A stretch of 64,000 nucleotides of DNA from Cephalopachus bancanus (GCA_027257055.1 JAPVLO010000520.1:1-64000), one strand, 5' to 3'; positions 33,730 to 47,140 are shown, numbered from the stretch's first letter. A program made the numbers and translations. Notes: generated from the sequence alone by a model not told the origin.

Positions 33730-34127
33730 TTGGAGCTGTATTGTGTCCCCTCAAAATGCAAATCTTGAATTCTTAACCCCCAGTGCTCAGAATGTGACTG
33801 TGTTTAGAGATAGAGCCTTTGAAGAGATGACTAAAATAAAGCCATTAAGGTAAGCCTTAATCCAATCTGACTGGCATCCTTTATAAGAGGAAAGCTGGAT
33901 GCACAGAGACACCAGGGATGATATGCAAAGAGAAAAGACCACGTGAGGACACACCAAGAAGGTGTCCATCTGCAAGCCAAGAAGAGAGGCCTCAGAAGAA
34001 ACCAAACTTGCTGAGACCCTGATTAGACCCTTTTAGCCTCCAGACAGCAAGTAAATAATATTTCTGTTGTTTAAGCCACCCCGTCTGTGGTATTTTGTTA
34101 TGGCAGCCCTAGCAGACTAAAACAGTG
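33730..34127 (+). mobile_element. ERVL-MaLR (MLT1/MST-like) solo LTR
   Basis: MaLR LTR text in order: 'tgtgtcccctcaaaatgcaa', 'taacccccagtg', 'acgtgaggacaca', 'aagaaggtgtccatctgc', 'tttctgttgtttaagccacc', 'ggtattttgttatggcagcc' and 'agcagactaaaacag'. No internal retroviral sequence flanks it. Confidence 0.9.
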
Positions 34128-34189
34128 ATATAAGGAACGTGAACCCTACTCCTTGACCTTACAGAGTATACTATCCATTATATTCCAAA

Positions 34190-34272
34190 CTGTAAGCTCC
34201 ATGAAGGCTTAGAGTTATACTTAGTCTGACACAGAATACGTGCTCAAAACAATATTACTGAAAGTATGAATG
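34190..34272 (+). repeat. L2 3' end fragment
   Basis: 'ctgtaagctccatgaaggc', then 'gtgctcaaaacaatattactg' and the 'atgaatgaatga' tail. Confidence 0.65.
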
Positions 34273-34966
34273 AATGAACAGGAAAGGTATTCATATGTGG
34301 AACCTCAGTTTATTTTATATACAGTATGGGATACAATAATCTTGCATTTTTGTGAATTCCTCCTGGCAGCAATTCTTAATTTATTACTAAGCTGCTATTA
34401 CTCCATTCTTACTTATAACTTCTTAATTCGTATCATTTCTATATTTCTTTATATAACTAGGTGTCAACTACATCATAGCTTAGTCGAATCCTCCATATCC
34501 TCCTGGTGAATACAAGTCAACTGCAATCCTGACTTAGTTGTTGTGATGTCAAAAATCCTCAAAGCCAAACTCTACAAACAAAAGCCAGTTGCTACCACAA
34601 CAGCACACACTGTCTGATTTACTAGGTCCTTTTGTTTTCAAAATGCATGCATTCTGGGCACACTGTATTTTCAATCAAACTCCAAATTATTCGGGGAAAG
34701 GGGAATTACACCAAAAGATAGTGCTACCTGAGAAGGTAAAGTCAATTAAGGTTGCACTTGATCACTTTTGCTGTAATTTCATATAAATGTAATATTAGAT
34801 ATGCTTGACATATACTGACCATAGTTTTTAAATTTTAAGGTTGGTGATTTAAACAAAGACTGGTTCAACTGTTGTTTACTGGCTGATTAGAAAGGAATGC
34901 TTCTGGAAAGCATAATTAAAATGTCATCGCGGTCCCAGAAAGATAGTACTTGAAAAACTGATCTGA
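34273..34966. other. TRMT2B: Intronic sequence, nothing recognised
   Basis: No exon or repeat is identified. The 79-codon plus frame 34270-34509 is AT-rich chance coding. Confidence 0.3.
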
Positions 34967-35258
34967 GTCGGGCTCGGTGGCTCAGCCTGTAATCCCGCGC
35001 CTTTGGGAGGCTGAGGTGAGTGGATTGCCTGAGCCCGCGGGTTCGAGACCCGCCTGGGCAGCGAGACCTCATCTCTACAATAAATAAAAAAAATTAGCCG
35101 GGCGTGATAGCGCGCGCCTGTAATTCCAGCTACTCGGAAGGCTGAGGCAGAAGGATCGCCAGAGCCCAGCAGGTTGAGGCTGCGATGGCCGGGAGCGGCC
35201 ACTGCACTCCAGTCTGGGCGACAGAGTGAGACTCCAACTCAAAAAAAAAAAAAAAAAA
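34967..35258 (+). repeat. Alu, young divergent subfamily, with TSD
   Basis: 'gtcgggctcggtggctcag', 'cccgcgcctttgggagg', 'cctgggcagcgagacctc'. The duplicate 'gaaaaactgatctga' lies on both flanks (34951 and 35259). Confidence 0.96.
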
Positions 35259-35314
35259 GAAAAACTGATCTGAACCTGCAAGATAATGGGTAAGTAAATA
35301 TGAAGTACAACTTC

Positions 35315-35410
35315 TCCACTATATGACCTAGAACCTTGGTTTCCTCATTGTAAAATGGAGACGGAAATCCCTATTCTTATATGAGAATGCCTAAGTAATA
35401 AGATTGAAGG
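35315..35410 (+). repeat. MIR fragment
   Basis: 'ctagaaccttggtttcctc' and 'attgtaaaatggagacgg' match the MIR core. Confidence 0.6.
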
Positions 35411-36931
35411 GAACCTATAGTTAAAAATAACAGAATACTCTTCCTAAAAATACTATTAAAATAAAATAAAGGAATAAAAAAGGCATAATCTTATTTAAAT
35501 TCACTGTTCCCAATAATTCTGCCTTCTCTCTCCCCTGCACCATCCCTTAGTATTGAATCATTCCCATCAATATACAGTCATGCTTTTACTCTTCCAGTTT
35601 AAAAAGCAAAAAAAAAAAAGAAAGAAAGAAACTGTCTCAATCCCACATTCCCCACTAGCTACTGTTCCATTTCTCTGTTCCTCTTTGTAGCAAAACTCCT
35701 CACAAGAATTGTACCTATTCACTGTCCCCCTTTCTTCTCCTTCTATTCATTTGTATGAATCAGGTCCTTACTAGCCCACCAAAACAGTTCACATGAAGGT
35801 CACCTCCGAAATCCTTGTTGTGAAGTACAGTGGTCAATTCTCATCCTTGCTTCCTTGACCTCTCATCACAGCAGCATTGGGCACAGGTGATGCCTTTGTT
35901 CCTTGTTCCTTCCTTGGCTCCTAGGATGACACATTGTCCTGTTTCCTACAACCTCACTGGCTGCTCCTTCTCAGTCTCCTTTACTAGTTCTTTCTCTTCT
36001 CTCAAACCTCTTAAAATGGGAGTGCCCGGGGCTCATTCCCTATCCCTCTTCTTTTTTCTATGTACTCTCACTACCTTAGTGATCTCTTTCCAGCCTCATG
36101 ATTTTAAATTACATTGACACACTAACAACTCCTGAATTGCTCTCTTGAACTCCAAACTAATATATCCAACTACCTACTTAACTATACACTCGGATGTCTA
36201 ATAGGCGTCTCAAATACAGCATGTCCAAAATCGAACTACTAATGCGCTTCTACTCAAGTCTACTCTACCACAGTCCTTCCCATCTCAGGTAATAGTAACT
36301 TCATCCTTCCACTTGCTCTACCCAAACACCTGGAGCCATTTTTGCTCTTTTTCTCTTATATCTCTCATTCAATCCATCAGGAAATCCTGTTGTCCTATCT
36401 TCAAGCAAGGTATATCCACCTCTACTGCTATCACTGGTCTATCCTACCTGTCACCTAGATTACTCCAACAGCCTCCTAACTAGTCTCTATGCTTCTACCC
36501 TTCCTCTCATCTTGGCCATCCATTCTCAGCCCAACAACCATAGTGATCTTGTTAAAAACCTAAATCATATCATGACATTCCTACCCCACATCAAAACCTC
36601 CAGTGGCTTCCCATTTCATTCAAAACAAAAACCAAAGCCCCTACAATGACCTCCAAGGCACTACATGATCTGGCCCCCATTAACTCTCAATTAATCTCCT
36701 ATTACTCTTCCCTTCACTAATCTGGGTCTATTGTTGAGTTCCTCCAAAAAACCAGCTACACTCCCAGCTTGGGGTCTTTGCAATTGCTGTTCTTTTTCCT
36801 AGAATTCTCTTCCCTCAAACCTCTGCATGGCTAACACCCTCACATCCTTTAAGTCTTTATTCCAGGGTTTCTCAATCTCAGCATTGCTGACATTTGGGGG
36901 CAGAAAATTATTTGTTGTAGGGGGCTTTTCT

Positions 36932-37220
36932 TTTTCTTTTTTTTTTGAGTTAGAGTCTCACTCTGTTGCCCAGACTGGAGTGCAGTGGCCGCTCCTGGCC
37001 ACCGCAGCCTTGACCTGCTGGGCTCCGGTGATCCTTCCACCTCAACCTTCTGAGTAGCCGGAATTACAGGCGCGCGCTACCATGCCTGGCTAATTTTTTA
37101 ATTTACTGTAGCGATGAGGTCGCGTCTGCCCAGGCGGGTCTCGAACCCGCGGGCTCAGGCAATCCACTCACCTCAGCCTCCCAAAGGTGCGGGATTACAG
37201 GCTGAGCCACCGAGCCCGGC
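36932..37220 (-). repeat. Alu, young divergent subfamily, with 16-bp TSD
   Basis: Antisense; 'gtggccgctcctggccacc' and 'aaaggtgcgggattacagg'. The perfect duplicate 'tgtagggggcttttct' lies at 36916-36931 and 37221-37236. Confidence 0.96.
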
Positions 37221-37250
37221 TGTAGGGGGCTTTTCTATGCATTATAGGTT

Positions 37251-37421
37251 TGTTTGTTTGTTTGTAGAGATGGAGTCTTGCTGTGTTGCCGAGGTTGGAG
37301 TACAGTGGCTATTCACAGGCACAATCACAGCACTACAGTCTCAAACTCCTGGCTTAAGCGATCCTTCTGCCTCAGCCTCCCAAGTAGTCAAGACCACAGG
37401 CACATGCCACCATGCCCAGCC
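37251..37421 (-). repeat. Alu-like monomer (FRAM/AluJ fragment)
   Basis: Antisense; 'gagatggagtcttgctgtg', 'acaatcacagcactacag' to 'ccaccatgcccagcc'. A tail of GTTT units is at 37245-37258. Confidence 0.8.
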
Positions 37422-37870
37422 ATTGTAGGATGTTTAACAGCATCCCTGGCCTCTGCCCTCTAGATGCCAATAGCACCACCCAACCATGTCCAGTGGGGTA
37501 ACAACCAAAAATGTCACCAGGCACTGCTGAATGTTCCCTGTAGGACAAAACTGCCCTCAGTTAAGAATCATTGCTTTATTCAAATATCACTTTCTCAATG
37601 AAACCTACCTTGACCCCATTTAAAATGACAACCTATACTTTCCCCAGCCTCCAGCACTTCTTATTTTCCTTACTCTGCTGTATTTTTCCCATGGCACTTA
37701 TCACCTTCTAACATACCATATCATTTACTTTTTTTTTTTTTTTAATTAGCCTCCCCCAGCTAAAATGTAAGTTCCACAAGGGAAGGGATATTGTCTTCAT
37801 TATTATATCCTAATCCTCTAGAACAATGTCTAGTACTGGTAGGGGTGCAACAGGTATTGAATGAATAAAT

Positions 37871-38539
37871 AAAGAGCAAAGGTAAAGAAAGAGAAGACAA
37901 CAACAGAAGAGAAAACTCAAAATCTTAGAAGACAGAAAGTAGATCAAAGTGACAACCAACTCAGTCAGGTAAAGGAAGCTACATCTGGAGTTCCCACAGA
38001 GGAAGACCTGGCAAGAGCCATAAGGCTGATAAGCCATAAGGCTTATCTCACACTTAAAGGTGTATGACATTGCAGGAGGCATAGATGGGGAAAGGGGCAT
38101 AGCTAAAATCAGGGTTCGGTTAAAAGTCTGGACACAAAATTGGTAGTATCCTTATCCTACCAAAAACTTCCATCTTTCTTCTACCAGGAGACTGAAGGTT
38201 TTTGTCTCGGGAGATAATGAACTCATAAAAGCTCAGAACCTGGAGATGCCAAGCACAGTGGTGGTGGTGGAGGAATGGAAGCAGAAAGATTCTATGTAAA
38301 TCTGCATTCTTAATGGTTGGATCCCCCAGCCTCTTTCTACACCTGATTCTAGAAGCCTAGCATACAGGCAGGAGATTTGGAGATGATTTTCTGGTGAAAC
38401 TGAATGGTTCCAGAGTAAAGATCTCAAGAGACAGAGACATGGGATACCTCCCCACAATTGCCAGCAGTGAATTCAAGAATCAGCAAACCCATTCAAGGTG
38501 AATTGCCCATTGATTTTTGAAGGCTTCACTCTTAAATAT
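37871..38539. other. TRMT2B: Intronic sequence, nothing recognised
   Basis: Open frames of 96 and 74 codons (minus) have no known match. Confidence 0.25.
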
Positions 38540-40050
<1,511 letters not shown>

Positions 40051-40255
40051 GGAAAGAAAACTAAGCAAATGAAAAAATGAGGTAATTATTATTTATGCCA
40101 ATAAGAACAAAAAGTTATAAAATATATCACACTAATGTAGGACTATGCAACTTTAAAAATGAAGTATGTTATCATGTGGGAAAAAAATCAAGGTACAGTA
40201 TAGGGTAAGCCACCTTTTAGCTAAGAAAAGGGGAAATACAAATATCTCTTTACAA

Positions 40256-40546
40256 TTTTTTTTTTAGTTGGAGTCTCACTCTGTCATCCAGACTAGAGTG
40301 CAGTGGCACAATCACAGCTTAATGCAGCTTCAAACTCCTGGACTCAGGTGATCCTCCCACCTCAGCCTCCCAAGTAGCTGGGACTACAGGCATGTACCAC
40401 CATGCCTGGTTAATTTTTTTATTTTTTGTAGAGACAAGGTTTCACTATGCTGCCTGGGCTGGTCTTGAAAGCCTATGCTCAAGCAATCCTCTCGCCTCTG
40501 TCTTCCAAAGTGCTGAGATTATAGGCATGAGCCACTGCGCTTGACC
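40256..40546 (-). repeat. AluJ/S-like dimer
   Basis: Antisense; 'ttagttggagtctcactctg' to 'gagccactgcgcttgacc'. Confidence 0.92.
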
Positions 40547-42055
40547 TACATTTTAAAAAAATATGCAAAAACCAATAAAAATTGTTATCCATAGATAGAA
40601 GGAGGGAACTGAGTCAAAGGAGACAGTTAGACCTCCCTTAATGTGCCTTTATATTATAGATTCATTTTGTAACCATGAAAATATTTTATAAAATTATAAA
40701 ACAAAATTAAATCAAAATAAAAAGTAAAAAAAAAAATCAATCCCTAAAATTTGAAAGCAAAATGAAAAAAGAAACCTGGGTATCAAATATCTAGTTGGTG
40801 GTTTAACTACAAAGAGAGGAATTATTTCAAAGGGTATAATAATTTGACAAAAAGAACTAGAAAGAAATCTTCAGCTCTTTTCAATAATCGTTTCTGATCA
40901 TATTGTTACTGTTCTGAAATTATTATATACATAGTAGGATAAAATACATAAGTAATTATGTCAATATGTCAGGATTTAAAATTTTTATTGTAGGAGACAT
41001 TAGATAAAAATATAAAATAAAAAAGATTTAAGTAAAAACTCTAGTTCTACATTTGATTTGAATATATCAACATGAACATATATTTTCTGTTTTCAAAAAA
41101 TAATTTCCTAGCTCTGTCCACAAGGAAGGCCTTGAAATATGACCAACAGAGTATAAATGAGCGTTCTTGTATACCGTGGCCTCCAAATACCATTTCCTAC
41201 TAAAAGAAACAAGGATTCCTTGAAGAAATGGCTGATTCCAAGTCTTAGGCAGAAAATGAACTAAATGTTCTAGGAATATCTTATCGGTGCAGAACAATCA
41301 AGACTATCAAGGGCTCTTAGGCAACTTAAAGAGGTTCCCATTAGCTCTAAATGGGACAATTGAAGTACTGAAAATCTGCAGTGGAAACATAGCAAGTATG
41401 TTAAAAATCCATGAGTTCATAATGATACCAAGAAAAACAAACAAATGTAAATTTATCATTTTTAGGGGAAAGTGAAAGAAACAAGTTATTTAAAGACTGC
41501 TTCCTAGGTCTTGGTGGTCTGGCTGCCAGCTCCCATAAAATTCACATTTTGCCTCAAGCCTCAAAGTAGATATTTAAACTTCAAATAGGGGGGAAGCTAA
41601 AGTTATCCTATCATCTTAATGGAATAGAACGTCAGTACCAGTAACAGGGAAAGGAACATGAAGGTATTAAAAAAAGAACAAAAACAAACTGAGAACAGCT
41701 CAGTACATGTAAGGTACTATAATTAATACAATGGGCATCTGTCCTATATATGAGTATTTACTGGATTGGATTTTAGATCCAGCACAAATTTTACCGGGAG
41801 GAGGAATTCATCAGGATAAATAAGGAGAAGCTGCAAGGGATAGAATATTGGGTAAATATTGTAAAGAGGTATTAATTCACCAAACATTGGTGAGCACTCA
41901 CTATGTGTATGAATCTGTGTTAAATGCTAGAATACAAAGCTAAATAATATACCACTGCTACCCCCACAGTCTAGTGTGAGAAGCACTAACATACAACACA
42001 GTATTATGTCATGAGTGCTATAAGAGACATGCTATGGGGATACAGGAGTACAGAG
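40547..42055. other. TRMT2B: Intronic sequence, mostly unassigned
   Basis: AT-rich. An L2-like 3' phrase ('gtgagcactcactatgtg') lies near 41890. No exon or RNA gene is seen. Confidence 0.3.
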
Positions 42056-42739
42056 GAGGGGAAGCCCTAATCAGACTGAGGAGTTGGATATGGTTTTCTA
42101 CAGGATCTGATGTCTGAAATGAATTTTAGAGTATAAATAGAAGCCAGTTGAAGAAGACTGGAGGCATTCTATACTGAGAGGACAGCCTCAGACAGTAATA
42201 AGGTAGCACAGCACGATCACGCTAGTTCAATATAAATGGAAAGAAGAATGCATGAGGATGTAGATTAGACTAGGGGCTGTATCATGAAGATCCTTAAGTG
42301 CCAAGGTAAGAAATGTAAGCTTCATTTCTAAAGCTATCAAGCAGCTACTGCAGAATTTTAATTTTAAGCAAATGAGTGGCATGATCATATCTGCACTTTA
42401 AGAACAGCCCTGGCTTCTGTATAGAGAATACACTCAGAGAGGAAGCTGGAATCAGTGAGATCAGTTTGGAGGTTACTGCAGTAGCCTAGGTGAGAGAAGA
42501 TGGGAATTTGGACCTCAGTGGTGGTGGTAGAAGAAACACAGAAGTGGATGGATCCAAGATACTTCTAAAAAGTAAAACTGACAAGACTTAAAGATTGATT
42601 AGCTCTGGCTGAAGAGAAAGAGGAAATTAAAATGGAGGTGTCTAGGGTGACACATTTCTAGTGTGTGGTGGTACCATTAACTAAGGTGAGAAAAAAAGAA
42701 ACATATTTGGGAGGGGAAGAGGATAAGTTTAATTTAGGG

Positions 42740-43215
42740 CAATGGTTCTCATCTGGGGACAAGTGTATTCCCCAGGGGACATCTGGCAATATCTGTAGCA
42801 TTTTTGGTTGTCACAACTAGGGGCATCTAGGTGGGCAGGGGCCACTGATATTGCTAAACATTCCCCACAACAAAAAAATTATCCAGGCCGGGCTTGATGG
42901 TTCAGCCTGTAATCCCAGCACTTTGGGAGGCCGAGGCAAGTGGATTGCCTGAGCCTGCAGATTCAAGACCAGCCTGGGCAATTTGGGGAGACACCTCGTC
43001 TCTACAATAAATCAAAAATTAGCCAGGTGTGGTAGCACGCACCTGTAGTTCTGGCTACTTGAAAGGATTGCTGGAGCCCAGCAACTCGATGCTGGGGTGG
43101 CCATGAGTGTGCCACTGCACTCTAGCCTGGGTGACAAAGTGAGACTCCAACACACACACACACAAAAAGTATCCAACCCAAAATGTCAATAGTGCATAGA
43201 CTGAGAAACCCTGAT
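42740..43215 (+). mobile_element. MER5A-like hAT MITE split by an Alu
   Basis: 'caatggttctcatctgggg', 'ccaggggacatctggcaat', 'ttggttgtcacaac', then after the Alu 'ccaaaatgtcaatagtgc' and 'tgagaaaccctg'. The whole unit can be reconstructed across the insertion. Confidence 0.9.
42886..43167 (+). repeat. Alu, divergent lineage (older form)
   Basis: 'aggccgggcttgatggttc', 'caataaatcaaaaa', 'ggtggccatgagtgtgcc', tail 'gactccaacacacacac'. The flanks 'ttatcc' and 'agtatcc' mark insertion in MER5A. Confidence 0.92.
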
Positions 43216-43570
43216 CTGAGGACTGTTATTTCAAGAGTTCTGCAAGACAGCTAAGTGAGGTTGTTCAGTAACCTTTTGGAAACACACCTCCCGAAGCTCA
43301 AGAAGGCACTAGAATGCAAATAGAATTTTATAAGTAGTCATTCAAGACATCAGCTATGGTTGGGTGCAATCTCCCATAAATATATTCTAAAAGAAATGGG
43401 CCAGTAACAGATTCCTGGGGAAATCAACATTTATAGTGGGAAAGAAGAGAAGAAAAAGTCCCATGAGAAAGGAAAAAAAGTGGCTAGTGAGATAGAAGAA
43501 AAACCATCTGAAAATGGTATCACAGAAACCAAATGCAGGGTTTCAAGAGGAAAATAAGAATAAGAAGCCA

Positions 43571-43867
43571 GCTGGGCTCGGTGGTTCAGCCTGTAATCCC
43601 GTGCCTTTGGGAGGCTGAGGTGAGTGGATTGCCTGAGCCCACGGGTTCGAGACCCACCTGGGCAGCGAGACCTCATCTCTATAATAAATCAAAAAATCAG
43701 CCGGGCGTGGTAGCGCGTGCCTGTAATTCCGGCTACTAGGAAGGCTGAGGCGGAAGGATCACTGGAGCCCAGCAGGTGAGGCTGTGGCCAGGAGTGGCCA
43801 GGAGCGGCCGCTGCACTCCAGTCTGGGTGACAGAGTGAAACTCCAACTCAAAAAAAAAAAAAAAAAA
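43571..43867 (+). repeat. Alu, young divergent subfamily
   Basis: 'gctgggctcggtggttcag', 'cccgtgcctttgggagg', 'cctgggcagcgagacctc'. Flanks 'aagaataagaagcca' and 'aagaataggaagcca' are duplicates. The right arm has a small 'ggccaggagtggccaggagc' expansion. Confidence 0.94.
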
Positions 43868-44659
43868 GAATAGGAAGCCATGCCAAAGGCAGAGAAAATT
43901 TGAGTAAGTTGAGGTCAAAAAGTTTCCACTGGTGATAATAGTCACTGATGACTTTGGTAAGATCAATTTCTATGGCATGGTTGGGGGCAGAAACAAGAAC
44001 ATCAGATTTTCTTAAAGATAGGAGGAATTTACTATGCTTATGAACTGAAAGGAAAGAGCTAACAGAGGTAGGGGGAAAGAGGTAAAGAAACAAGAGAATA
44101 AGGGTATGTAATGACCGAGTAAGGATCCTGGGAGATAAGAGATCATTCTAAACAGGGAGAGGGATAAGCCTTGGACAGAGGGAGGACCGCCCACCTCTTT
44201 CACTGAGATGAGAGGGAATGAGGGGTAAGATTTCAGCGAAATTTGTATGGTAGGAAAAACAGCTAAGGAAGTTCTCATCTATTGGCCTTAATTTTCCAGT
44301 GAAGAACCAGACTTGTCATCCGCCAAGAGTAAGGGCAAAGGTGACAGGGTAGGAAATTTGATGACAGTTTAGAAAGAGTCAATGAAGAGAATAAGTAGGA
44401 GAAGAAGCCATGGAGGAAGGTTTCTGAAGAGCAATCCTACAAAGGGAGCTGTGTCCTAGCAGGAAAATTCTGGAGGTTAAGATGTAGCCTATCAGAAGGC
44501 AGCACCCAAGTGTCAGAAACCTGAATCATTAGGAGGGTGGGTGCTAGCAAGAATTAACAGGTAACAAGTAAGTTAGCTGAGAGTCCTGCTCAGTGTTCAC
44601 TAGTAAGGCTTTGACCTTTTTACAAAGCTCCATAAGGACAGACACCGTGTGTGATAACA

Positions 44660-44740
44660 TGCTGAATCACCACTATAGCCCCAGCACCTAGCACATTATG
44701 CCTGACACATAGTAGGAACTCAGTAAATACTGGGCACATG
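44660..44740 (+). repeat. L2 3' end fragment
   Basis: 'agccccagcacctagcacat', 'cctgacacatagtaggaac' and 'cagtaaatactg' match the L2 3' terminus. Confidence 0.75.
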
Positions 44741-45171
44741 AAACAGAAGGATCTAAAAATGTCTCAGAGGTCAATTTCAATCTCATGATGTATATACCTT
44801 ACCACCACCACTCCTACATCTCATATTTCTCAGTTCTGCTCTGCTGAAAATACTAGCCTTCCAAATATCTCAGACACCTGACACTTGCTACAGTGCTCTT
44901 ATCAGTACTTCTCTTTCTAGAAATGTCCCACTATTAAAGTCCTTGGATGTCTGGCACTTATGATAATGGACACAGTTCTCTCTCTTCCTCTCCACCCTCC
45001 CCTAAATGAAACACTAGCAATGTTCTCTCCAAGTTAAGTGGTACACTTTTGATACAGGGCCCCTCCTCACCTCTAGCACTAGAAGCAGCTCTATTATTAA
45101 AATGTCAGGGATGCTGCTATTATAGACTACAAGTCCCAGGTCATCTTCAACCAGTCCTTGTCCCTTTTTAC

Positions 45172-45242
45172 CTGCACTACTTGATTGTGTTTCTCAGGGA
45201 TGTTTTTCAGATGGTTAGAGTGTATACAAACGATGTTCTCAT
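45172..45242 (-). pseudogene. TRMT2B: TRMT2B coding exon 5, lost acceptor
   Basis: 71 nt, the expected length. The open reading ENIVCIHSNHLKNIPEKHNQVVQ matches human. The acceptor reads 'tttctgtaa', so the invariant AG is AA (45243-45244). The donor GTAAAA is kept. Splicing into this exon should fail. Confidence 0.94.
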
Positions 45243-45249
45243 TTACAGA

Positions 45250-46232
45250 AAGAAAAAGAATTTATGTTTTTATTCTTAAAAGATTACATAAAAGAAAATG
45301 TCAAGCAACTCAAATTCCCTCCTTCAAAGAGGCATAGATATGAAGAAGCAAAGTGCCTAATTCAAGCTCATGGCCACTTTTCAGAGAAAACCTAATTGTT
45401 TCCTGGCCTAGCCATTAAGCAGCTAATTCTCAATGGAGTCCTCAATACTTTTTCTCAGTCATAAATGCACAATATGACAATGTCTACTTTCCATTCAGAT
45501 TTTAAGAGATAAATAAAATGTAATCAGTTTTGTTTTTCTATTACCAAATAATATAACACTAATGTCATATTATCATTTAATTCAGCACACAGGAGGGGAA
45601 AAAGCCAAGTGCCTGCCCTAATCAAGTGTGGTTTAAGGCATATGGATATTAAACAGTGTGACTAATATAAAATGATGGTGTTGTAAGTGGATTGATTGAA
45701 AATGGGCAAATGGAAAGCTCAGGAATGGAATCTGGGAATGGATGCTGGAATTAAACCTCAGAAATATGTAGTGATTTTCCTCACCAGTACATTTCTTTTA
45801 AGGAAGATGTACCACAGAAAGTTCTATCAGGGATATGGAAATATGAAGTTGAAAAAGTGACTCTAACAACAGGGAGACTGCTCCAAACACAGAAAGTTGC
45901 ATAAAATAATGATGACAACAATGACAATGACAAAAATAACAATGATGGGACAGTAGAAGCAATAATGCTAACATTTACTAAGTGTTTACTAGGTATCAGG
46001 CATATGGCTTTCAGTTGAAGAAAGGGCAAGGATTGTGATTTCTAGCACTATATTGTAATGACTACCCATCATCAAAAAGTACCCACGATCAACCTTGTGA
46101 TCACATTCTGCATGGAAGACTTCTAATTCAACCTTCCTCTTTAAGGCCACCATATTTCCTACTCCTACTGACACTGTTCTCTGCGCCCTTCCCTTCCTCT
46201 CAGCCACTGGTTTGTTATAGCCTTCAGTTAAC
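45250..46232. other. TRMT2B: Intronic sequence between exons 4 and 5
   Basis: A MIR-like phrase 'atttactaagtgtttactagg' lies near 45972. The rest is unassigned. Confidence 0.3.
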
Positions 46233-46331
46233 CTTGCCAAGTTCCAGGTAGTACCCCATAGTCTTTGGATTGCCATCTGGACCTCAGTTCACAGAGAAGG
46301 TGGATTTATTTCGGTATCCATTAATGACAGG
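46233..46331 (-). pseudogene. TRMT2B: TRMT2B coding exon 4, stop and deletion
   Basis: The acceptor 'cctttccag' is good. The reading PVINGYRNKSTFSVN, stop, GPDGNPKTMGYYLE matches human PVINGYRNKSTFSVNRGPDG. TGA at 46284-46286 replaces an Arg CGA. The length is 99 nt against 100: a 1-nt deletion near the 3' end shifts the frame. The donor is GTTAAC. Confidence 0.94.
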
Positions 46332-46514
46332 CTGGAAAGGGCAGAAGGACAGGAGGGGGACAAGGGGTCATATGAAACCAAGGAGGACAACAATAAAGGG
46401 AAAGCAGAAATGTTCTCTGGATGAGGACAAATGCTTTCTTGGAAGGGATGGCATACATGAAAGTCAGTGGCTGAGAAGATAAAGATATTCCATAGTAGAA
46501 GGGGAGTTCCTATC

Positions 46515-46745
46515 TTGCAATAAAGCAAAAGTCAGCAAACTTCTTCTATCAAGGGCCAGAGAATAAATATTTTAGGCTTTGCAGGCCATGTGGTCCCTGT
46601 CACAACTACTCAATTCTGCCATTGTAGTGCAAAAGTAGCCACAGACATAAGCAAGTGAGCTTGGCTGTGTTCCAATAAAACTTTATTTGTAAAATCAAGA
46701 GGCAAGACAGGTTTGGCCTAAGGGCCATGGTTTGCCAACACCTGC
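46515..46745 (+). mobile_element. hAT-Charlie (MER1-group) MITE
   Basis: 'gtcagcaaacttcttctatc' and 'ggtttgccaacacctgcc' form the inverted ends. The interior has 'ttttaggctttgcaggcc' and 'tgttccaataaaactttatttg'. Confidence 0.85.
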
Positions 46746-46869
46746 CATAAATGAAATTATGCCTCTCTGAGTCCTCATTAGAAAGGTTTCCACGTCTGGA
46801 ATCTTTATAAGGAGGTCTGAAATCTAAGGATTCCAAAGTCTGGAATCTTTTCTAAGGAAGAGTGGTTGA

Positions 46870-47095
46870 TAAAGTGAGCTTTGTATCAGATAGACCCATG
46901 TGTGAATTTCAGCTCTGGCACTTTCTGGATGTATGTCCTGGGCAAATTAATCTCTCTGGGTTTCAATATTCTCATCTGTAAAATGAGAGTTCCTACCCCT
47001 CCAGGTTAAAATGAGACAATGATGCATGATGATCATTTAGCGTAGAGCCTGGTCCCTAGTAAGTGCCCAGTAAATATTAGCTGATATTATTAGCC
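46870..47095 (+). repeat. MIR SINE
   Basis: 'agctctggcactttctggatg', 'ctgtaaaatgagag', 'aatgagacaatgatgcatg' and 'cctggtccctagtaagtgc'. A nearly full MIR in plus orientation. Confidence 0.85.
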
Positions 47096-47140
47096 ATTAA
47101 CAGGACTCAGTAGATAAGAAATAAGGAGATGGGGGCTTAC

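Larger units (their letters stand above)
36860..37575 (+). mobile_element. hAT-Charlie MITE inside L2, itself split by Alus
   Basis: 'ccagggtttctcaatctcag' and 'ctgacatttggggg' are separated by Alus from 'gtaggatgtttaacagcatcc' and 'tagatgccaatagcacc', ending 'agttaagaatcattg'. The termini are imperfect inverted repeats. Confidence 0.7.
35510..37870 (+). repeat. Long L2 LINE with nested hAT and Alus
   Basis: About 1.6 kb of L2 ORF2 and 3' sequence is kept in order: 'acatgaaggtcacctcc', 'cctcactggctgctccttc', 'tgtctaataggcgtctcaaa', 'gattactccaacagcctcc', 'cctccagtggcttcccat', 'tgatctggcccccattaac', 'aatgaaacctaccttgac' and a 'tattgaatgaataaataa' tail. Broken reverse-transcriptase words (NLTGCSFSVSF, GVPGAHS) are readable around 35950-36030. 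A hAT MITE and two Alus interrupt it. Confidence 0.9.
42060..44480 (-). repeat. Long L2 LINE, antisense, with nested MER5A and Alus
   Basis: Complement of L2 in order: 'gagtggcatgatcatatctg', 'gaacagccctggcttctg', 'gaggttactgcagtagcc', 'gatagaaga'-type text, and 'ggtgataatagtcactgatg' near its upstream end. A MER5A-like MITE (42740-43215) and Alus at 42886 and 43571 interrupt it. Confidence 0.75.

Noticed and set aside
45049..45279. 76-codon plus-strand frame
   Set aside because: Antisense overlap of TRMT2B exon 5; no known domain.
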